DNA from: Dryococelus australis
Lineage: Eukaryota > Arthropoda > Insecta > Phasmatodea > Phasmatidae
DNA length: 64,000 bases
Reading direction: 5' to 3'
Assembly (NCBI GenBank): GCA_029891345.1
Contig: CM057009.1
Span: forward strand, 305,537,166-305,601,165
The first letter of the stretch is position 1, and every line of letters begins with the position of its first letter. Positions 56,201 to 64,000 of the stretch are shown here, in pieces. Position numbers and translations under genes: made by a program. The notes beneath the pieces were generated by a model that ran no database searches, was not told where the DNA came from, and saw only the letters and a list, made by a program, of their open reading frames with translations.

Positions 56201-57475
56201 ACACCACAGCCAACAAAACCTGAGCGTTATGTCATTAGAAAAGTTCACAGAGAGAAATAAAATACCAAGTAGAATAAAAGCTGGAATATGTAAAATTCAG
56301 TTAATACTAAGCAAGGAATAGTTCACAGGGACACACTGGTCGAGCCAGCGCCATTATCTTGTAAATTATGAAATTTTTTTCCTAGAGAATGGCCAAGAGT
56401 GACTGCGCTTTCACGAACGGTTCAAAGGCTCGGAGTGAGCAATAATGACGTCGTTGAATTTATTAATTCATATTACGTGCAACCAGTTTTATTGAAGTTT
56501 TGTTTACGTTAAGATTAAAAATGTACTATCTATGGATTTCAACAATTTAAGGGAGAAAGTATGCTACTGTTATTTCTTTTGTCATCGTAACTTACAATTC
56601 ATAGATAATAGTAATGACGGTTTCCTTTGACGTGTGGGGCGCACATAAGAGAAGCGATTCAGTTCATGACGTCATCAGTATCGTACGACGTCCGGATCAC
56701 GGATGGTACAAAGCAAATTAATGTGGTTGTTGCCACATCCGTGCATGGCGTTCCAGGACCAAGTCCAGACGCTGGATATGGGAGCGGCGGCTGTATGCTT
56801 GCTTGCTTCCCCTCGAGCTCGGCCCTCAGCAAGATCACTTATGCAGAATATTCCTAAGTGGAAAACACCTCATTCCTAAGACAAGTTTAATTCTTAAGCA
56901 GTTTCAAACTTGACATATCTTAAAATGATCATTGGTTTATTAACTATTCACTATGTATAATGCATTCTCACAGTATAAGTTATTTTGTAAATAAATATTT
57001 GAAAGTAAATGGAAAGCAAATGTAATAATTAAGAAAGGAAAATCAACAGATTTTTCGTTTATTACCCACTAACCTCAAATAGCATAGATCTATTTGTCAC
57101 AAAAGTCAAAGCAAAAAGAAGGCATTTATAACACGTGGCATGCAACTTACAGTACTTACGTTAATGTACATTGCGAATTAAGTACATTTTATAAACCTGT
57201 GACTTAAATGATAGGTAGAGCTTTTATATGTAGTCTTCGTTGTGTAATGGATTTATAATTATAACCAGATGTGACTTCACGTGGTCAGAGCAAACAGCAG
57301 CTGTAACATTGTAGCAAATACCATGGTTGTGCACAGCTGACCATGAAAACTGCTTCACCCATAAGGGGTCATCAATTTCCAATAAAATCACGACCCATAC
57401 GAGATCAATATTGCAAAATGCAAATGGTTAGTGACGTCGCAGAAACGTCACTGCAACACGTGATATCGAGGGCGC
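53239..57475. other. Non-coding, nothing recognised
   Basis: Frames such as 53570-53827 (minus) and 56627-56857 (plus) show no domain, splice context or homology I can recognise. Confidence 0.45.
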
Positions 57476-57499
57476 TTGTGGTCAGTAGCTAGTGCTCAA

Positions 57500-58560
57500 A
57501 AGTGCTATACAACAGGCAGAAGTCGACGTGTTAAGAGGCACGTCAGTAGGCCACAGCGTCGTGCTCGTGGAGAATTTCGCCACCCATGCTCACTTGAACG
57601 AGGTCGTATGGTAGGACTACTTAAAACCAGATGGTCGGTTTGTCGTGTAGCCATCCATATTGGTCGTGCAGTCACGACTGTGAAACACAGTATTCAGGCG
57701 TGGATATGTACAGGCCGTACGTCACGCGTATAGTAAGTGCTGGTCCTGTCAGACGCATTGCAGATATAGAAGATGGTCGTACTCGCCGATGTGCAGTAGC
57801 AGAACGTGGTACCGTACCCAGAGAGATCCTGCAGTGTGTGAGACATGCACTACATTTGCTGGTCTCAACAAGAACCATTCGTCGGCATCTGAATGAGACT
57901 GGCACTTCGTCCACTTGGCCGTTTGCCTTTGACCCCTCGGCACCATGCTGCACGTCGTCAATGGCACTAAGAACATCAATACTGGACAGAGGAATTGCGA
58001 GGAATTGTGTTCCACGATGGGCCCCTCTTCAATATTAATGCAGATGATGTTCGAAGCAGGTTGTTGGCGCCGTGGTGGGCAACACATCGATCCTGCACGG
58101 ACTCGTGGACGCCATACGTCCCAGACACCAGGTACTATGGCATGGAACGCCATAAATTATGACTTCCGGTCACGCCTAGTGGTTGTTGAAGGCACTGAGA
58201 CAACACGGAGATATGTCGATGAGGTTCGTTTCTGCGCAGCATACCTAGCGATATCATGCAGACAAACAATGCTCGTTCCAATAGAGTTCGCATCACCCAA
58301 CAGGCTCTACAAGATGTGGACACCGTTCTTTCGCTTGCCAGGCCCCCACATTTTTCTCCTATTGAACGCGTAAGGAATATGATGGGACAACGTTTGCACC
58401 ACAGTCAACTCGCACAGTCACTGGCTGAAACACGTGCAGTTGCAAGAAGCGTGGTCCTATGTGCCTCATGACACTATCCGCCCCCCTGTATGATGGAATG
58501 CCTCGTTGCATCGCTGTCTGTACAGCCGCGAGTGGAGGCTCGACCCCTTATTTTACTCGT
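57500..58560 (+). pseudogene. Tc1/mariner-type transposase
   Basis: Plus-strand frames in order: ERGRMVGLLKTRWSVCRVAI with HIGRAVTTVKHSIQAW (first HTH), PVRRIADIEDGRTRR, a second HTH-like VSTRTIRRHLNETG, the catalytic part with INADDVRSR-type sequence, HIDPARTRGRHTSQTPGTMA then WNAINYDFRSRLVVVEGT, RRYVDEV, and ARPPHFSPIERVRNMM (third acid as Glu in SPIE), ending near MPRCIAVCTAASGGSTPYF. The order is that of a full-length Tc1-like transposase of about 340 residues. At least four frame changes. Terminal inverted repeats were not identified. Confidence 0.8.
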
Positions 58561-61500
58561 GCTTTAAGGATGCTAAGCAACGCACCCTCTTTGCGTGAAA
58601 GATTAATTTCGACTCATTTACACTATCATCTATCAGTTTGGGATGGTTCAATAACGTTCCACGTAAGGAACAGGGGTGTGGCGATCTCCATGTCCAACAG
58701 CGTAATAAATAAAAATTTTGGTGATATCCTGCTGGAGATGTAAGAGTGAGGGTGCCTTATTTATAGATATTTCGCTTCTTCCTCATGAGTAGAGATATCA
58801 CTAAGTTTTTATCCATTCCACCCGGGGCCTTTGTAACAATGTTAGACTGCAGTTTTATACGTACGCCTGTCTCTAAAAGCGAGTGTCTCGACTTATGACA
58901 AGAGGAACGGAAGACGTCCGGTCACAGAATACTAAAGTATACAGAGGTGAAACAGCCTATTATTCCGCGAACTGCAGCCTCGCACGCCAGCAAAATTGCA
59001 TCACTGACGAGCATACGTTTTATAAATAGTTAGTTTTGAAGGTGGGTTGGAAGGGGGGAGTTTCTTCCCCACCCACTCAGTTTTACTAATTGTTGCATCA
59101 AGTCATTTGCAAACTTGTGCTCGGCGACTAAACCTGCGACTATGCCTCTAGCCTCTGGTTGCATGGCCAGGATCTGGAACTTCTTTTTACACATCATTTA
59201 TTTCCTTTCTACATATCTAGCAATGAGTTAGTTCTTTATAATTTTTATTACTTTATCGCTCTTTTCCCAAAAATAATTTTATTTATTTTAATATCATTAT
59301 ATCCACTCTTATTCAATTAAAATTTATTTAAACTAGCTAATTGAAAACCATCTTTTCAAATTTAATTATTTCATTTCCATTAACCACTCATTTTTGGTGT
59401 ATGTTCGTGTTTATATTATCTTTATATTATATATTAAACCTTTTCATATATATATTCTTATATTCTGTTTTTCTTAGCATCGTTATTATTATTTCTATGC
59501 ACATAATACTAAACATGTTAATAAATTTCATTTTTATTGTTTCAAATTAATAATGACTAGCTACCTGAAAAATTTACGAGTTCAGTGACCTCCAGGCTAA
59601 ACTCTACAGTCTTATGCACAAATATGCCGATGTCAACTGCACATTGGTTGTCTGCTGTCACAGTGGAAGGCAACAATTGGACACCGTTCTCCAGGAGGTG
59701 TCAAACACCGCTTGGACCAATGGCTAAAGTTATATAAATTCGTGTATTTTGAATTCTAGCGTGTCCCAAAATGAGTCCGCGAATTCTTCAGGTGTCTAGA
59801 CTATTCACAAAAATATGTAAAAACTTCTTCTCTCTTATGTATCTGCGCACTATGTAATGTACAGTACGTTATAATTTTTATATAGTTATAAGATTACAAT
59901 TTTCTCTTCTTATTTATACTCCTTGCCCGTATGTAATAACTCAAATTTCGTATTTCCTGTTATGTATACGTGTTTATTGGTTTATTTAAAGATCTCTTTG
60001 GATTTATATTTTCCTAGTGTTATTTTAACACTGTGTATGTACAGTTCATTTTCAAAAAAAAAATATTTCGCATTATGTAAAAAAAAAAAATTGCTTTGTA
60101 TATTTGAGTTTTTATTGACTGGCTTAACTGGCTTAACCAAAATATTTAGAATTTTATTTAGTTGCATTACAACTCGGTCTGAAGAAGTTTACACCTAACT
60201 ATTACCAATTATTTATATAAACGTAGGGCTAACTTTAGTCGAAGCTTCGTTATAATGGCAGTTGTAATGGGGAAACAAGCCGCTCAGTGTTGCAACACAT
60301 AAATTGTTATCGCAAAAAATGGTCCGCTCACCCCGTCTCATATTTACCCCACGATGTGCAACCAACCAGAAATTAGTATTAATTTCAATGAGTACCATTA
60401 GCCCCCTCTACAGTGCGCTTTTAGTAGCTGAAAAAATGAGGGTAATAATTACCATTTAACTAACATACTTATTTAAATTCCAAACTGCTTCACAGTTACA
60501 CACGATCGGTGCACTAATAAACTTATCTAGTCCACGACAATGATCATTTTATACCAAAACTTAAATTTTTCCATATTTTTACACAAATTACTGACGACGA
60601 TTTGGACCTTGGGCACGTAGTAAAGTAAAAAAGCTGCGAGGCGACAATCAAATCCATTTCAATAGTTGCACGCTTGTTGGGCCTAAGGAACAAGGAAGGC
60701 GAAAAAGTTGCAGCATGAACTCTGTTTCTTCATAATTTATTATAACTTGTGTATTCGAAGAAAACAGTTTGAACAAAAACATTATCGTCTCATTAGAGTA
60801 TATTACATTATAATTTGCACTTTTAAAAATAGTTTTGTTTCCAATATATATGTACATAGATATTCCCCTGCATCAAAATATTCGCTACATATGCTACACT
60901 GATAAAACAAAGTAAGCTATAGATACTTATTGAACAGTAAATAATAACCGTAATATCTGTGAAAGGCATGAATGCAAACAATTAAGAAACTGTGTGATTG
61001 TAAGAGTACATGCTGGGGGCGGTAACGTACTTCGCATTTATGGGGGTCGGAATTTTCGTAACGAAGCACTCGAAATCTAATTATACTCATTATTTGCGTA
61101 CATACAAACATATAGTCATCAAAATAATGGAAACACCTGAACGAATGTGATTTGTGCAGCTCGCTTCGGACTATGATTGCAGAGACAGGTTGTTCGAGAT
61201 ACTGATTGATTTCTGACGTCACATGTGTCGCACTAGCTCTACGGTTCTTTGTGTCGATTCCCTTCTATATCTGTTGATCGCGATCACCGAGGATTGGATT
61301 TTGACGACTATTATGGTTTGCTAGTGACGAATTGTCACGAGTTGTGCATGACGTCAGTAGTAGGGAAATGGGAAATTGGAGCAAAGGGGATCGGGGATAG
61401 GAGCAGAGCAGCTGCCATGTTGTTACATCACCGGTCCGCCATTTTGGATGTAATTTATCATGACCATCACCTTTGACCTGTGCCCTTGACCTTGACCCTG

Positions 61501-62480
61501 GGGACCTTTGCCCCCCAAAAACCCTAAAATACCCTAAAAGATTTTTTAAAATCCTCAAATCATCCCAAGAAATTCCAAAAAATTCCAAACAATTCTAAAA
61601 AAATTCCGAAAAAAATTACTATTAAAAATTACTAAAAGGCTCCTCAGAAATGGCTCATTTATCCCTCAAAAATGGTAGAAGCCCTTCAAGTCCAATGTTC
61701 ACCCAATTTAAGTCATTTGAGGGGCTTCCTTAGGACCTACAGAGCAGTGGAAGCCATATTGGTTTTATAGGTAGACCCCATTTAGAGACGATACAAGGGA
61801 TACAGGATAGGTGTCAGATCTAAGCATCAGTCATATTTCATCCATATTGTATGCCACTTCAGAGCCCTGCGGTTAGCGGCGATAGTGTACTTGAAGCGCA
61901 TGGTAGTGTCGCCCTTATCACTCCCGCGTTTCCCGGCCTCACGCGTGGAAACTCCGGGAAGGCGGGTCCCTGAAATCGTCCACGTGTTATCTTCGGGAAG
62001 TCGGGAGATGGCTGCATAGTAAAATAGTAAAATGAACTTGCCTCCTCTCCGGATAGGCTACTCCGTGTTAATTGTCTGTCCCGGCACCTTTCTGACGCAC
62101 CACGCTTTCCGCATAGCTTCCTATTTTCTACCGTCGTAAGCACGAGGCGTCGCCGATATGATGCTGCGTCTGGAAAAGCGAGCGTGGATCGAATTCTCGC
62201 GCCTTAATTCGCCCAGTTCGGATTACATTTCCGGGCGTCGGTGTTGCAGTCGTTCAATACTTTGATGCGAGCTGTACTTGTGTTCGCTGACGTCAGAATG
62301 AACCATTCACAAAATAGAGATGCAGAAACTTCAACAAATCGGATAACTCACAAGTAACATGCTCAAAACACCAGTCACCGATTCTTTGTTTTGTACAGTG
62401 CCGACCATAAATATCTTTATTTTGGAACACGTTCTCTATAGTGGACAAGAAGACTGATAGGGTTAAAGCGCTCCTCAAGA
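58561..62480. other. Non-coding; AT-rich, with a TGACC-type cluster near 61465-61500
   Basis: No gene supported. T-rich frames at 59341-59550 and 59923-60198 are compositional. 61460-61500 has repeated TGACC hexamers like those in the left palindrome. Confidence 0.45.
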
Positions 62481-62735
62481 AGCCGCGGCGGTGTATTGGT
62501 TAGACTACTCGCCTCCCACCTTGGCGAACCGGGTTCGACTCCCGCAGGGGTCGCCCTCGGATTTTCACCCGTGGGAATCGTGCCGGACTATGCCACTGGT
62601 CGGCGGGTTACCTCGGGTATCTCCCGCTTCCCTCGCCCATCACTTCGGCACCGCTCTGTACTCACCTCACTCCAACCTCATCGACTCTCAAAACCTCGAT
62701 GCTAAGAGTAGCCCAGATCTCTGCATTCACTTAAA
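62481..62735 (+). repeat. tRNA-headed SINE copy, near full length
   Basis: Head GCCGCGGCGGTGTATTGGTT, canonical B box GGTTCGACTCC at 62532-62542, central block with GGAATCGTGCCGGAC and GGTCGGCGGG, tail CTCAAAACCTCGATGCTAAG. About 255 bp. The clean B box supports RNA polymerase III origin. Confidence 0.88.
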
Positions 62736-64000
62736 GTGCCTCTCAAGTGGGCTATGCAACGCGCGCGCTGTTGAAGTGGCCACGCATGTAGTAACTAAAG
62801 CGGCGCAATACACGTCTGGTGCGTGAGACTGGCTGGTGTGTGGTGAGTCCGTAGCCAGATTCGTGTGCCGACATCCGCGACCAGTATGATGATGTGATTT
62901 GTCCTGTGTCGTGACACTAAACGATGCGGGCTTTCATGACAAACAACTCAAGTCTCCATCAGACATTTGTGACGGTGCTGAAACACAGCACATCATACTT
63001 ATAGGCTATTCACGGTAAGCTGAGCACTTTTGAAAGCCCTGCTTCAGATCTACTTGTATGTACGTCGTGTATCCTTCCACCTTATGCGAGACTAACATTG
63101 TCATGGGCCTCATCACTTTATTAATGCGTCGGTCAAGTGAAACTGAGAAATTATTTTAAAAACAAATATCTTACAGATATGCTCATTTTCACACTTCGAT
63201 GCATAAAAAAATGGAAAGAAAAAGAAATAATTTAAATTTATCAGAAATTATTTCCTAAAACTTTTTATTTGATGTGAAGATGCTGAAATACTTCCCATAC
63301 ATCGTTACCAACTTTACTGGGCGCATGTCGCCCAGTATTATCGACGAGGGAGCTGAGGCTCGCCTAGTGGATGACCCGTAATACGTTGCCTGCGAGGACG
63401 TCACAGCCGACGGGACGTGCGCGTGGCTTGGCCGGCGAGCGAGGACTGAAGGTGCGAGGCTCGAGGCTGCCCCCACCCCCTCACCGAGCGGACGACCACG
63501 CCTTCCAGCGTGTATGGCGGGCATCTAGCAACCGTCTGACGCTATGATCTGCGCCATCAAGATTTGAGTTTACTGGACTTGAACCACTTCGAAAACTATC
63601 TGGGATGTTCCTCATCACCCGTCAACGTATTTGTTTTTTTTTTATTATAAAATAGGTTGTATTTCGCCTTAGGGGGACAGAAAGGATAGAGACCTCAACA
63701 TGATAAGATATTAACTCTGCAGAAGACATACCCTGCAAAGTTTTATAGGGGCTTTATTATGGGGAATATAAAGGGAATATTTTTAAAGATAAGCGTTTTT
63801 TCTATAAATAGTAAATTTTTGTCATGCTGCAATATTTTGACTAAGTTTGTTATGCTCTCTGAACTCACAATTAATGTAACTTTATATAATTTATCCATTA
63901 CAAACATTTTCAATGTAAAGTTTTTTAAAACATTATTTTTGGCTGTTTGTGATATTTTATTGTGTTTGTATTTTTGATATTGGGCATTTTATATGAAAAA
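62736..64000. other. Non-coding; GC-richer patch at 63330-63540
   Basis: No gene supported. The GC-rich patch gives a minus-strand frame (63255-63524) of arginine/alanine-rich composition without recognisable domain. Confidence 0.45.

Noticed and set aside
43261..64000. Further CaMKK exons upstream on the minus strand
   Set aside because: I looked for reverse complements of the activation-loop and APE region and found none I could support.

Overview
The window is AT-rich, repeat-dominated animal nuclear DNA, most likely from an arthropod with a large genome (inference). Supporting evidence is two spliced exons of a calcium/calmodulin-dependent protein kinase kinase, many copies of a tRNA-headed SINE, and remnants of Tc1/mariner, Transib, Ty3/gypsy-type LTR and Polinton/Maverick elements. 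No bacterial-style operons, rRNA or CRISPR arrays were seen. Almost every mobile-element gene is broken by stops and frame changes.

Layout. 1-1856: one very large palindrome (foldback). 1857-3890: degenerate repeats and a decayed zinc-finger-like reading frame. 4000-10683: a Ty3/gypsy-type retroelement with gag, protease, truncated RT, RNase H, integrase and a shortened env-like third ORF; an LTR-like unit lies at 12966-13788. 15583-27389: a Polinton/Maverick (endogenous adenovirus-like DNA virus) with both terminal inverted repeats and a perfect 6-bp target duplication (AAGATT). 28760-33941: a Transib transposase remnant and a Tc1-like fragment, bracketed by an inverted repeat. 34100-36500: a second LTR-element integrase split by inserted LTRs. 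36959-37672: a fragment of a second, divergent Polinton-type gene. 41030-43260: two CaMKK exons on the minus strand. 44149-64000: mostly non-coding, with SINEs, microsatellites and a Tc1-like pseudogene at 57500-58550.

The centrepiece is the 11,795-bp Polinton. From left to right it carries a small OB-fold-like protein (+), a penton/minor-capsid-like protein (-), an FtsK/HerA-type packaging ATPase (+), an unidentified gene (-), an adenain-type protease fused behind a glycine-rich hydrophobic segment (-), a parvovirus-type phospholipase A2 domain (-), a conserved Polinton protein of unknown function (-), a retroviral-type integrase with chromodomain (+), a double jelly-roll-type major capsid protein (+) and a protein-primed family B DNA polymerase (-). 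This is a replication, integration and virion gene set, now inactive. Two features stand out that the gene list does not explain. An AT-rich motif ending in AATAA abuts or nearly abuts most recognisable start codons, including both sides of a 31-bp divergent promoter. Stem-loops occur at all three convergent gene junctions.
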